Origin: Apostichopus japonicus
Lineage: Eukaryota; Echinodermata; Holothuroidea; Aspidochirotida; Stichopodidae
DNA: 64,000 nucleotides
Assembly: GCF_037975245.1 (NCBI RefSeq)
Contig: NC_092583.1
Location: forward strand, 229,764-293,763
Reading direction: 5' to 3'
Shown: positions 53,601 to 58,219 of the stretch, one piece after another
Position numbering within the stretch: the first letter of the stretch is position 1
How the letters are laid out: the number at the start of each line of letters is the position of its first letter
Made by a program: the position numbers and the translations under genes
The notes under the pieces: model-generated
The model's database searches: none
What the model was told of the DNA's origin: nothing
What the model saw: the letters and a program-made list of their open reading frames with translations, nothing else

Positions 53601-56269
53601 CTCTTACAGAGAGGATTAAAATTTTCTTTATGCCGAGCAAACATCATCCAGATGCAGAATTTATACGAACAGTAAGCATACTTAAGAATACTTAAGCATA
53701 CAGTAAGCATACTGCCCTCCATTCAAATCATAAACATCATCGTTAGTTTTCAACATGTATTTCCAATGATACTATGTGTGTGTGAATTGCAAATACTGCT
53801 GTCACACCTTGTCAACAGGTAATAGTTTAACACAAGGACACACCTTTCAAAGAATTCAAACTACTTTCTCTGGAGTGTTAACCCTGGACAACGAGTTTAT
53901 CCGATTCATATGGTTACAAAAGTACAAAACTTTTTGTCACTGTTGAGATATGCTTGACCCTAAGAATGTTTGGGGAAATGATCAGCTTTACACCAGACAC
54001 ATTCAATACTTTGTTGTATTTGTTTGCAATATGTGTTTATACAAATTCCTCAAAGTAACAGTCTTTCTACAAGCCCTCCCAATGTCCACCATGTACCACA
54101 ATTACCAGTTTAGCAATCCTGGGTTGTTGATTCCTTGCTTTGTGATGGCATATGTACATGTGCTTATGTATGTTAGTGTGTGACACCTTGGCCTTAAAAT
54201 GTCCATACTAGGCATGTGGTTGCATCTTAGACCCCAATAGTCATCTGCAGTGATCACTACACAGATCAACCTTACAAAGCACATGAGCCCAATTGTTATC
54301 CAAGACAAGGGCAAAGTCAGAAAACCCCTTTTCATTTCTCAATAAATGAAAAATCTCATTTGCAGCACCAACTTGCATCTAAGGCCAGGTGAAAATGCAA
54401 AATTATTTACAAAATGGAGTGGGTGTTGAAGTGTGCTATATTGCACCAAATTGCATCTGAGGCCACCTGGAAGTGCAAAAAATTCCATAGGGGAGGGGGA
54501 CACCCCCTCCCCTTAGACCCCTCCCCCAGGCAGGCCATCAGTCTTCAGCCCCCCCCCCCACTTAAAAGTACCTTCTTACGCCACTGATGCAAGAAGCTCA
54601 TTTGAAGTCAAAGTCTGAAAACTTTGTAAGAGGCTTGGGTTCAGCAGAAATGATTGTATTGTAGGACCAGCTGCTATAACAAAAGGGTTGCTAGGTTTTC
54701 TTGACAAAACAAATTCAGCAAGACTTGCATATTGCCATTAGGTGACAGAAGTAAGTGAATTTAACTTGCATAATGCCATTGTCATTAGGTGATAGAAGTA
54801 AGCCTCGTCATAATGAATTTAACTTGCATAATACCATTATCATTAGGTGACAGAAGTAAGCCTCATCATAGTGAATTTGACTTGCATAATACCATTGTCA
54901 TTAGGTGACAGAAGTAAGCCTCATCATAGTGAATATAACTTGCATAATACCATTGTCATTAGGTGACAGAAGTAAGCCTCATCATAATGAATTTAACTTG
55001 CATAATACCATTGTCATTAGGTGACAGAAGTAAGCCTCATCATAATGAATTTGACTTGCTGACATATTGGTCAAATCACATGATTGATTGGATTGGATTG
55101 AGGCAGTATTGACGATACCTTTAATAATACATTTCTTTCTTTGCTAAGGTCAAACTCTGGAAGATTCACATCTTCACCCTCATTCAAGTGATTTGTTTAG
55201 CTGTGCTGTGGGCGGTCAAGAATTCAGACATTGCTATAGCCTTCCCCTTCTTCCTGATCCTGCTGGTTGTCTTCAGACATTGCCTGAAGTTTTTCATTTT
55301 TAATGACATGGACCTTGAGGCTGTAAGTTCATATTCTTTATCTTCTTTGTAATCATTCCTTAGGAGGTAGGAGGGGTGGGGGGGGGGAAGGTTGCTTAAT
55401 GATGGTTCATTTGTATTTCATTCACAATGCACTACTTCCTTCTAGTTGATATCTAGATTAAACAAAAATCAAGTATGAATAAGCAACAAGAAAGTCTCAT
55501 GTACAAATATGTCATTAATTATCAATATTTATTTATTAATATTGTGTTACACTCAGGCCCTGCACCAATAAGCTTAATATTTAAGCTGCATCAATTTATT
55601 CTTCATATTCATATTTTAAGGGTTTTGTTGTTTTGTTGTCATTGTAAAGCATTCTTGAACTTGCTTAAGCATGAAAAAAGCGCTATAAAAATTTTGGTCA
55701 ATAATAACAACCTCCTATCACTACAGATCACTACAATCTTATATCACATTACCAATTATGTCAAGCTGCTACATAATCCATAACAGTTTCTATAAACAGC
55801 GGTGCAGTTAAATACATTCACCCTTAGAGTGTATGAACTGTTGTGTCACGGAACCTTTACATTTCCTACTAGGCCATTTCAAACAGCATTATTTCCCACA
55901 AACTAGGTTAAGTTGTCAGACTCTTCCCATTTGTGAAATCTGTATGGCTGTAAGCAGCAGCAGCAATAATACTACTTGACATCTACACCTGTTGCCATCC
56001 TTTGACCTAATATATGCAATGCTCATACACTGTATAACTCCAATGTGGCTTTAATATTAGGATGAATATTATATTTTCACAAAGGAAAAATTAAAGACAT
56101 GTAGTAATCCCCTCCCCAATACAATGAAAAGTATACTTTGTTTCAAGTTTACTGTTATTCTATATTTGATGTAATGCATTCACATGTTAGTGCTATGTTA
56201 TCAATAAACTCCATATTACAGTTAGACAGTGAGGATGAAGATGAAGTTGTTATATCGGAGGAACAGTAA
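14473..56269 (+). CDS. SLC4A2-like: SLC4 anion exchanger (AE1/2/3-like), 17 spliced exons, 5' end missing
   Basis: Predicted electroneutral Cl-/HCO3- exchanger of the plasma membrane. The join is 14473-14636, 16598-16701, 23202-23394, 25981-26119, 29438-29555, 31686-32009, 34669-34873, 40767-40985, 45199-45347, 45546-45740, 48417-48734, 48851-48940, 49968-50134, 50429-50682, 53502-53671, 55149-55322, 56222-56269. All junctions are GT-AG and every phase matches, giving one frame of about 1,009 residues. Order: hydrophilic N-terminus, cytoplasmic domain (RWIKFEE, KWGKPHVA), membrane domain from exon 8 (SPAITFGG-like APAITFGGILG), tail LDSEDEDEV. Sequence words match AE1/AE2/AE3 rather than NBC or SLC4A11, notably FGVPW..AATVR, MPSKHHPD and the LDSED tail. 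Human AE2/AE3 are about 1,230-1,240 residues, so some 200 N-terminal residues are not seen. Whether it is orthologous to one paralogue or to all three needs a tree. Confidence 0.95.
14888..16120. repeat. 100-bp minisatellite in intron 1, about 12 copies
   Basis: The period is exactly 100 bp over most of the array. Unit words: TTTTTGAGTAACTTGTTG, TTGCTCAACCAATCACTTTA, ACACTAATCTAGTTTAAGGT. Copies differ at only a few sites; the last two are more diverged. Confidence 0.96.
16121..16597 (+). other. end of intron 1
   Basis: Unique sequence with two diverged copies of a ~75-bp stretch sharing GTATGTGTGTCATTTTGAA. It ends in the exon-2 acceptor. Confidence 0.5.
16598..16701 (+). CDS. SLC4A2-like: AE exon 2, linker into cytoplasmic domain
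   Basis: Joined in phase 1 to exon 1, this gives DGQKGRRSAVSMEASPMPTD followed by DRRRVLFEAPLDPHE. The last residues lead straight into LFVQLNE of exon 3, as HELFVELNE does in vertebrate AE2. The acceptor is CTCTTGCAG|AT and the donor GAG|GTGAGG, phase 0. Confidence 0.88.
17161..18814. mobile_element. non-autonomous CAG-ended transposon in intron 2
   Basis: The ends are CAGGCCT...AGGCCTG, flanked by CATATG on both sides (17155-17160 and 18815-18820). The flank could be a 6-bp target duplication or, because it is palindromic, part of a 13-bp inverted repeat CATATGCAGGCCT. Length is 1,654 bp, close to the 1,656-bp element at 36358. Its first bases (CAGGCCTCAAA) resemble that element (CAGGGCTCAAA). 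No transposase is seen. Confidence 0.72.
18821..19681 (+). other. intron 2, dispersed repeat and unique DNA
   Basis: The first 200 bp resemble the ~145-bp dispersed units of intron 8 (GATGAACTTCATAGTTGGTG, GTAAACATGGTAACTC). The rest is unique and shows no exon. Confidence 0.5.
19682..19790. repeat. 39-bp repeat, about 2.7 copies
   Basis: TTTAAAGGAGCATTCACGGT begins each copy at 19682, 19721 and 19760. TTTAAAGGAGCATTC..GG resembles the end of a TTAA-target transposon, so the array may derive from one. Confidence 0.85.
20010..21672. repeat. 43-bp minisatellite in intron 2, about 38 copies
   Basis: Unit AGGTCATTCATCATAGCTTC, then AGTAAATCTTAATCTTGGGGCAC. A sub-type with TTGATCTTGATGTGG recurs every several units, indicating higher-order duplication. 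Confidence 0.96.
21673..23201 (+). other. intron 2, right part
   Basis: A 44-codon frame at 22093-22227 begins MDERVSRSQYLEPLKDLRQV and stops at TGA; it is coding-like but unrecognised. It is followed about 310 bp later by an A11 run, so a decayed retrocopy is possible. A G+C-richer stretch at 22828-23040 is open on both strands and is not identified. Confidence 0.35.
23202..23394 (+). CDS. SLC4A2-like: AE exon 3, cytoplasmic domain with WIKFEE motif
   Basis: Encodes 64 residues. WKEKSRWIKFEEDWEQ corresponds to AE2 WRETARWIKFEE, a segment that mutational work has tied to pH sensitivity. EKWGKPHVAHLTFHSL follows and is nearly invariant in AE proteins. The acceptor is TTCTTCTGCAG|CT (phase 0) and the donor AATG|GTAATC (phase 1). 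Confidence 0.96.
23482..23980. repeat. 54-bp minisatellite in intron 3, about 9 copies
   Basis: Unit TCTGGTGCTGCAGACATATT, then GGGAGGTTTAAGGGCTGATG and CATTTAATAGTCCA. It is a multiple of 3 and open on both strands, giving artefact frames of 146 and 179 codons. Confidence 0.96.
24085..25972. repeat. 87-bp minisatellite in intron 3, about 21 copies
   Basis: Unit begins GGCTGATACATTAAATGATT and includes CTTCTATAAACAGTTGACTG and CAGTTGTTCAGGACTGATAT. A variant with ACCTACAACATTCAGTTGAT recurs. It ends about 8 bp before exon 4. Confidence 0.95.
25981..26119 (+). CDS. SLC4A2-like: AE exon 4, cytoplasmic domain
   Basis: Encodes GLVLLNREETSLTDLIESVL and following residues to FQIGKR, matching AE2 GAVLLDLDQQTL... 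The acceptor TATATCAG sits only about 8 bp after the 87-bp minisatellite ends, so the polypyrimidine tract is short and lies next to repeat DNA. The donor is AAAAG|GTGAGC, phase 2. Confidence 0.94.
26120..26636 (+). other. intron 4, left unique part
   Basis: Unique DNA with a G-rich run (GGGTGGGGTGGGGGGGGGG-like) near 26498-26516. No exon is seen. Confidence 0.45.
26637..29126. repeat. 78/79-bp hairpin minisatellite in intron 4, about 32 copies
   Basis: Each unit has two arms that are reverse complements: TTACCTCATCTATAGAACAC and GTGTTCTATAGATGAGGTAA, separated by a short segment TCTTCAGTCAATCAGT. That segment in turn complements GACTGATTGATTG between units. Each unit carries GATGAGGTAAGT, a consensus 5' splice site in the sense of the host gene. 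Confidence 0.96.
29127..29437 (+). other. intron 4, right unique part
   Basis: About 310 bp of unique sequence between the hairpin array and the exon-5 acceptor. Nothing else is seen. Confidence 0.5.
29438..29555 (+). CDS. SLC4A2-like: AE exon 5, variable Ser/Arg-rich linker
   Basis: Encodes 40 residues: SHMSSRPRTLRASMRRLSVM, then ADKRKPPAFTGQRVYSDSVN. This is the variable stretch between the two halves of the AE cytoplasmic domain. The RRLSV site has the pattern of a basophilic kinase target; that is inference. The acceptor is GACTTCCAG|T and the donor AAT|GTAAGT, phase 0. Confidence 0.88.
29556..31685 (+). other. intron 5
   Basis: The only long intron without a minisatellite. A short GATCAT/GATGAT-rich stretch lies near 30581-30625. 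Small open frames on both strands have no family resemblance. Confidence 0.5.
31686..32009 (+). CDS. SLC4A2-like: AE exon 6, core of cytoplasmic domain
   Basis: Encodes 108 residues. LMKKIPANSEAAAILVAQDE parallels AE2 LLEKIPENAEATVVLVG. LEVPIPLRFLCFFIGP parallels LEVPVPVRFLFLLLGP. HDFHEMGRAMGTLFSDE parallels MDYHEIGRSISTLMSDK. The acceptor is TTTTTTCACCGTCAG|TCT and the donor GAG|GTGGGT, phase 0 at both ends. Confidence 0.97.
32010..32651 (+). other. intron 6, left unique part
   Basis: Unique A+T-rich sequence between exon 6 and the 36-bp array. No exon or repeat is recognised. Confidence 0.5.
32652..34640. repeat. 36-bp minisatellite in intron 6, about 55 copies, in frame with exon 7
   Basis: Unit TCCACAGAGTTGTCTACCTC, then CATGCACCCTAGACAT. 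On the + strand it reads HSTELSTSMHPR repeatedly, without a stop, from 32638 straight into exon 7 in the exon's own frame. The minus strand is also open over most of the array. Confidence 0.96.
34669..34873 (+). CDS. SLC4A2-like: AE exon 7, end of cytoplasmic domain
   Basis: Encodes LFRDSAYTARDKDDILTGIN, then GFLNDTMVLPPGEWDRDLLL. It matches the AE2 segment from FHEAAYLADEREDLL to VVLPPSEVQGEELL. A Lys/Arg-rich stretch follows before the membrane domain. The acceptor is TTTTCTTCCCTCAG|TT and the donor GAGG|GTAAGC, phase 1. The 36-bp repeat upstream is open and in the same frame as this exon. Confidence 0.96.
34874..35274 (+). other. intron 7, left unique part
   Basis: Begins with a donor, then a G9 run near 34920. 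Otherwise unique and without features. Confidence 0.5.
35275..36357. repeat. 31-bp minisatellite in intron 7, left part, about 35 copies
   Basis: Unit GGATGGATATGCCCTGATAT, then ACCAATCATTA, with variants GGATGAGTATGCACTG and AATTGATGG. The array is interrupted by the transposon 36358-38013. Confidence 0.95.
36358..38013. mobile_element. non-autonomous hAT-like transposon in the intron-7 31-bp array
   Basis: Both ends carry the 14-bp inverted repeat CAGGGCTCAAAATA. The 8-bp target duplication GGGTATGC is at 36350-36357 and 38014-38021. GGGTATGC is part of the 31-bp repeat unit into which it inserted. Length is 1,656 bp. The interior has no recognisable transposase; G-rich motifs (GAGGGCT, CGCCCCCG) lie near both ends. 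Confidence 0.88.
38014..38066. repeat. 31-bp minisatellite in intron 7, right remnant
   Basis: Less than two units (GGGTATGCACTGATATACCA then ATCATTAGGATGGATATGCA) follow the transposon and continue the array broken at 36357. Confidence 0.92.
38067..38514 (+). other. intron 7, between two arrays
   Basis: Unique sequence between the 31-bp and 48-bp arrays. No exon is seen. Confidence 0.5.
38515..40700. repeat. 48-bp minisatellite in intron 7, about 45 copies
   Basis: Unit CATCGCTGATGTTCTAGTTT, then AGTGTTTCGTTAATTGTGTTACATACAG. Variants TTACATA, TTATGTA, CCACATA and CATAG/CATCG occur in a repeated order (38690-38990 and 39140-39440), so multi-unit blocks were duplicated. Confidence 0.96.
40767..40985 (+). 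CDS. SLC4A2-like: AE exon 8, first transmembrane span
   Basis: Encodes 73 residues. DPLKRTGQPFGGLLNDVRRR is the classic junction into the bicarbonate transporter domain. The first membrane helix follows (LATFFFVFLACVAPAITFGG). The acceptor is CCTATGACAG|GG, phase 1; the donor is CTAG|GTGAGA, phase 1. The visible phase is consistent with exons 7 and 9. Confidence 0.97.
41125..41442. repeat. dispersed ~145-bp unit, two tandem copies (left of transposon)
   Basis: Words GATGAACTTCAAAGTTGGTA, TGCAGATGCACCATA and GATCAAAGGTCAAACTGGGT recur. Related units continue at 43220-43500, after the element, and a single relative lies near 18835-19020. Confidence 0.75.
41443..43219. mobile_element. non-autonomous CAG-ended transposon in intron 8
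   Basis: The terminal inverted repeat is CAGTGTTCTCC. GGTGG flanks both ends (41438-41442 and 43220-43224). Joining the flanks restores a related dispersed sequence (CTAACGGTGGATAG, compare CTAAAAGTGGATGG at 41299), so the insertion is clear although the duplication is only 5 bp. GTCCGGGCGG words are repeated near the right end. Length is 1,777 bp. Probably hAT-like, from its CAG ends. Confidence 0.75.
43220..43500. repeat. dispersed ~145-bp unit, two tandem copies (right of transposon)
   Basis: Continuation of the 41125-41442 units: ATGGACTTCAAACTTGGTTT, then GTAGATGCACCATAGTGAGT and AAAGGTCATACTAGGTCACC. Confidence 0.75.
43643..43670. repeat. 28-bp near-perfect palindrome heading a dispersed repeat
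   Basis: AGCTCATACCAGCATGCTGG is followed by TGTGAGCT. The stretch equals its reverse complement except at one base pair. ATTGTTACAG, a CTATCA microsatellite and TCCGTCAACAATTGG follow, which look like a dispersed repeat extending to about 44310. Confidence 0.75.
44318..44540 (-). other. possible antisense exon, unrecognised
   Basis: On the minus strand, TTACATACCTCAG is followed by about 73 open codons ending at TAA. The residues are coding-like (KNRQVLIGYRALMLTVQQLI, then NHKCKQTLQRLGDKSKELWK). They predict amphipathic helices, but I do not recognise a family. It could be a nested gene's last exon, a retrocopy fragment or chance. Confidence 0.25.
44659..44772 (+). mobile_element. degenerate transposon end (CAGTGGTGTGGCCAGG)
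   Basis: The word resembles the widespread CAGTGGCGTAGCCAGG terminus of hAT-like MITEs and is followed by the usual G-run and CCCATGGGCCC-like stretch. No opposite end or target duplication was found, so this is a fragment. Confidence 0.45.
45199..45347 (+). CDS. SLC4A2-like: AE exon 9, membrane spans 2-3
   Basis: Encodes GEKTDNWMGLVEMMLSTSVC, then SIASGQPLMIIGGTGPVLIFEE. It matches AE2 GEKTQDLIGVSELIMSTALQ and GAQPLLVIGFSGPLLVFEE. This half-helix region contributes to the anion site in AE1 structures. The donor is TACAAG|GTAGGT, phase 0. Confidence 0.97.
45546..45740 (+). CDS. SLC4A2-like: AE exon 10, membrane spans 4-5, altered stilbene-lysine region
   Basis: Encodes 65 residues: RACIGIWVFIIAAVVVALEG, then FTEEILAALISFIFIYETFDGLKH. 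It matches AE1/AE2 [33 protein letters not shown]. AE1 continues SKLIK (K539, DIDS reactive); here the residues are DGLKH, so the first lysine is Gly. Acceptor TTTTCTGCAG|TT; donor CAT|GTAAGT. Phase 0. Confidence 0.97.
45741..46029 (+). other. intron 10, left part
   Basis: Unique sequence up to the TTAA of the Kolobok-like element. Nothing else is recognised. Confidence 0.5.
46034..47510 (-). mobile_element. TTAA-flanked transposon, Kolobok-like, in intron 10
   Basis: TTAA lies at both edges (46030-46033 and 47511-47514). The ends AGAGGCTATGACATGAAAA and, from the right, AAAGGCCATGAAACGAAAA match at 15 of 19 positions. On the minus strand, frames near 47158-46880 read MSDLEPNAATEVQSDSGSS and, in a shifted frame, TYQFEPVKQAEIE. 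The YQFEP word recalls a short ORF often carried by TTAA-target elements of invertebrates. Kolobok rather than piggyBac is inferred from the terminal bases. Confidence 0.65.
47534..47792. repeat. ~60-bp tandem repeat, about 4 copies
   Basis: Unit GACCTTTCAAGACAATGATA, then TTTTAAATGCTAGACATTTT and GATGGGATACTCTTAGAAG. It lies just right of the TTAA-flanked element. Confidence 0.92.
47910..48086. repeat. two direct copies of a ~95-bp sequence
   Basis: Both copies contain TACAGGGATAT.ATTTTACAGT and TAGCTGTATAATTAACATCA followed by CACAT and GGTTAGG words. Confidence 0.8.
48087..48416 (+). other. intron 10, right part with C-runs
   Basis: Two C-runs (near 48108-48118 and 48341-48354) in otherwise unique sequence before the exon-11 acceptor. 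Confidence 0.5.
48417..48734 (+). CDS. SLC4A2-like: AE exon 11, glycosylated extracellular loop and next span
   Basis: Encodes 106 residues. The first two thirds are a hydrophilic extracellular loop with three N-glycosylation sequons (NQT, NYT, NHS) and two cysteines. PPQPNVALMSLILTLGTFFI and AYFLRIFRYSRFLHRE follow, matching AE2 [34 protein letters not shown]. The loop is longer than in AE1, as in AE2/AE3. Acceptor TCTGATTGCAG|AT; donor GAG|GTTAGT. Confidence 0.97.
48851..48940 (+). CDS. SLC4A2-like: AE exon 12
   Basis: Encodes 30 residues, VRRALGDFGIAIAIFTMVLV then DAAAKNTGSQ, matching AE2 [30 protein letters not shown]. The acceptor is TTTGTTACAG|GT and the donor GCAG|GTACAG, phase 0. Confidence 0.96.
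49193..49925. repeat. 22-bp pyrimidine-rich minisatellite in intron 12, about 33 copies
   Basis: Unit TCCTCACACCATCCTCAGTG plus AC. It is C/T-rich with CATCCTCAG in most units, which resembles a 3' splice site. It ends about 40 bp before exon 13. Confidence 0.95.
49968..50134 (+). CDS. SLC4A2-like: AE exon 13, carries the E681-equivalent glutamate
   Basis: Encodes PTKRGRDSWFVNPFGL, then a membrane span IFAIFGAAIPAFLLFILLYM ending METLLTG. The Glu of YMETLL aligns with AE1 E681 (FLESQITT), the residue involved in proton-coupled sulfate transport and anion translocation. The acceptor is GATATTTCAG|AA and the donor CTGG|GTAAGT, phase 2. Confidence 0.96.
50429..50682 (+). CDS. SLC4A2-like: AE exon 14, carries the R730-equivalent arginine
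   Basis: Encodes 85 residues. SKKEHKLKKGTGFHLDLFLM matches AE2 SKKERMLQKGSGFHLDLLLI. LFGVPWMCAATVRTVSHLQS follows; its Arg aligns with AE1 R730, in the anion site. GVRPKLDYIIDQRLTNFLVS leads into the next span. The donor is TGTATAG|GTAAGTGCAT, phase 1. The array in the next intron is made of near copies of this junction. Confidence 0.97.
50750..53440. repeat. 41-bp minisatellite in intron 14, about 62 copies, resembling the exon-14 donor
   Basis: Unit TGTATGTAGGTGATTGCATC, then TGAGAGTGAGGGTGAACCTGT. Many units read TGTATATAGGTGAGTGCATC. The true junction is TCTGTATAG|GTAAGTGCAT followed by TTAAGAGG. Unit variants recur in blocks of several units. Confidence 0.95.
53502..53671 (+). CDS. SLC4A2-like: AE exon 15
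   Basis: Encodes GLLAFTSNLLENIPIPVLLG, VFMYLGISSLSGLSLTERIK and IFFMPSKHHPDAEFIRT. It matches AE2 [39 protein letters not shown]. The acceptor is TTCTTTTTGCAG|GT. The donor ACA|GTAAGC is repeated 31 bp downstream; use of the second copy would add an in-frame stop. Confidence 0.97.
53672..54734 (+). other. intron 15, left part
   Basis: Starts with a duplicated donor (ACAGTAAGCATACT at 53669 and 53700). Unique DNA and a G/C-rich MITE end (54480-54586) follow. Confidence 0.5.
54480..54586 (-). mobile_element. degenerate transposon end (CAGTGGCGTAAG on the minus strand)
   Basis: The + strand ends CTTACGCCACTG at 54586, preceded by C-runs and CCCCTCCCC words. Read on the minus strand this is a MITE-like terminus beginning CAGTGGCGTAAG. 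The left partner is not visible upstream. Confidence 0.45.
54735..55050. repeat. 58-bp tandem repeat in intron 15, about 5 copies
   Basis: Unit TTAGGTGACAGAAGTAAGCC, then TCATCATAATGAATTTAACT and TGCATAATACCATTGTCA. It lies about 100 bp before exon 16. Confidence 0.92.
55149..55322 (+). CDS. SLC4A2-like: AE exon 16, last membrane spans
   Basis: Encodes VKLWKIHIFTLIQVICLAVL, WAVKNSDIAIAFPFFLILLV and VFRHCLKFFIFNDMDLEA. It matches AE1/AE2 [36 protein letters not shown]. The Lys of WAVK sits at the AE1 K851 position and the Cys of VICL at C843. The acceptor is CTTTGCTAAG|GT (AAG, less common) and the donor GCT|GTAAGT, phase 0. Confidence 0.96.
55323..56221 (+). other. intron 16
   Basis: Unique A+T-rich intron with a G-run near 55376-55387. 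It has no array and no recognised element. Confidence 0.5.
56222..56269 (+). CDS. SLC4A2-like: AE exon 17, acidic C-terminus and stop
   Basis: Encodes LDSEDEDEVVISEEQ and TAA. AE3 ends in a similar acidic tail starting LDSED, and AE1 has LDADD, a motif reported to bind carbonic anhydrase II. The acceptor is CCATATTACAG|TT. The tail is shorter than in vertebrate AE2/AE3 and lacks their final EYNE..MPV residues. Confidence 0.95.
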   Translation, partial: LDSEDEDEVVISEEQ

Positions 56270-57044
56270 TTGAAGAAGACAATGCTGGACAAAACTGGAC
56301 AAAACCATCAATGTAAAGACATATCAAAAGGACATTCAGAGAGCTCCAAAACTGTTTCAGATACATTGACAAGATAACATGGCAAGCATAGCCAAGTGGG
56401 TAAGAAAGAGATTGAATTCACTCTTTTTATTCACTCTTGTTATGTATACCAATTATTGGGATGCTCTTTAAACAGTACAGAAGAATATCAAGCTAACATC
56501 TTTAATAATATGGTAATAGCTGTCATGTAACCAATCACAAACCAGAACTAACAACCTTTCATCAATGAAGTAGGTCAAGCACCAGTGTCAAGTTTCCTCA
56601 AAGGCTTAGAAAGTATTACAGTCTTCCTTGCTTGTGAGCCAAATCAACAGAGCTAGTGGTAGAAAGTGAATATTAATTAAGAGGAGTTTACAATGCTTCC
56701 AACAAGAATAAAACTGGTGTATTTTCATTAAGTTTAGTGAAAGCTATTTCTTAATTTTGATTCTTCTGTCAAATGGATACCATATTATCATGTGTTATAT
56801 TTAACTATGTTGCAGTTTGCCATTTCCATAAACTGTAATCAGTTATGACATCCGAGTATGAATGCCAAGATAAATTCTTAGTCTTTTTTTTTCAATTTGA
56901 TAATATTACAATTGGAGTATTGCTTCATATAGAAATACGGGCAGGTCAAACTTGATTTTACGCAAGATTAACCTGGACAGCAGCAGCATTCCATTCAGTC
57001 GAGTGATTACCCTCAGTACTACGGATATTCAACCTGATGGCAAC
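56270..57044 (+). other. 3' UTR and flank of the anion exchanger gene
   Basis: Unique A+T-rich DNA after the stop codon. An AATAAA at 56707-56712 is the first good poly(A) signal, giving a 3' UTR of about 0.45 kb. Other AATAAA words occur further on (for example near 57482). No open frame is seen. Confidence 0.6.
56707..56712 (+). promoter_or_regulatory. candidate poly(A) signal AATAAA
   Basis: Canonical hexamer 438 bp after the TAA, followed by T-rich sequence (GGTGTATTTTCATT). It is the first AATAAA after the stop. No RNA data are available here to confirm use. Confidence 0.45.
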
Positions 57045-57690
57045 AACCACTAATCAAAACAGTTGTACATAGTTAATTAACCAGTTCATATTTAATACAG
57101 CTTTTTAGTATTTTAAGGTGTTGCTACTTCCACTGTAACCTTATGCAATAAGTTCCTAAGTGAATCTATAGCTACCTAGATTTGCCAAATTGTATAATCA
57201 TTTTCAGTATCCACAAGCAACAGCCATTATTAACCTTTATCTTTGGGTGTGGGGGGGGGGGGGTTCATTGGAGATATTGATTTAAAAAAATTAATAACTT
57301 CAAGAAAGAAATATTGTGTTTAATTGTTGTGTTTATAAAATATGTTTAGACAAAAATGTTTCCATACTATCAACTATTAATCAAAACAGTTCTACATTGT
57401 TAATTAACCATTTAGTTCATATTTAATACAGCTTTTCAGCATTTTAAGATGTTGCTACTTCTACTGTAACCTTAGTTATGCAATAAATTAATAGCTGAAT
57501 CTATAGCTACCTGAATTTGCCATATATTGTATAATCATTTTAAGTCATTTTAAATCCCTTCAATTTGGGTGGGGGGGGGGGGGGGGGTTCATTGGAGACA
57601 TTGGTTAAATAAATTTAATTGCTTCAAGAAGGACAAATTGTTGTGTTTTATTCTTGTGTTTATAAGATATGTTAAAATATGTTTCCATGG
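57045..57690. repeat. direct duplication of ~320 bp downstream of the exchanger gene
   Basis: Copy 1 (57045-57375) and copy 2 (57376-57690) share AACAGTT.TACAT.GTTAATT, ACTGTAACCTTA, AATCTATAGCTACCT.ATTTG, a poly-G run followed by TTCATTGGAGA.ATTG, and TTGTGTTTATAA.ATATGTT. They have diverged by substitutions and small indels. Confidence 0.85.
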
Positions 57691-58154
57691 TACTTAAGGC
57701 AACATTTAGGGAGCAGACTAAAATTGCAAATCACCAAGTGGTCCAACATTATACTACATCATTCTCTTATTGCAAGGTAAACTGCAACAGTGTAACTAGT
57801 TCATTTGTATCCAATGTCACAGCAATACCACCAACCTTGAAGCCCTGTTAGAGGGCAATATGTTCTCTTCTTACTTTGTCCAGACCTGAATAGTGTTATG
57901 CAGCATGGTAATAAAAAAACACTTCTTTGTTCATACACATATATATCACAGCATAGAGACACAGTGACAATGCAAACCTCATAACCACTGAATTATTTTG
58001 TACTAAAGTGTTATTGTATCACAGGTCATCAGCTAGTAATCAATGAATTGTATCCTTTTGTATCCTTTGGGATTTGTGAGGGTTTATAATACAGTTAGCC
58101 TCATCTGCAATTAAGATCTGTCGGGTGCCATGAATTTACTTGAGTCAGGTTAAT
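57691..58154. other. no gene recognised
   Basis: Unique sequence between the 320-bp duplication and the first 69-bp unit. A 60-codon frame at 57669-57851 has no recognisable family. Confidence 0.4.
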
Positions 58155-58219
58155 TTAGTTAGTCCTATCAGTGATTACATGTAACTCAACATACATCTCT
58201 GTCTACTGATCTCTACTAC
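58155..58219. repeat. 69-bp minisatellite, single left unit next to the LINE
   Basis: TTAGTCCTATCAGTGATTAC, then ATGTAACTCAACATACATCT and CTGTCTACTGATCTCTACTA. Same unit as at 60925 onward, with a few differences. Confidence 0.9.

Noticed and set aside
40767-56269. Assignment of the transporter to SLC4A11 or the Na+/HCO3- cotransporters
   Set aside because: The AE-specific words (GEKT, FGVPW..AATVR, MPSKHHPD, LDSED tail, WIKFEE) fit AE1-3; NBC C-terminal Lys-rich tails and SLC4A11 features are absent.
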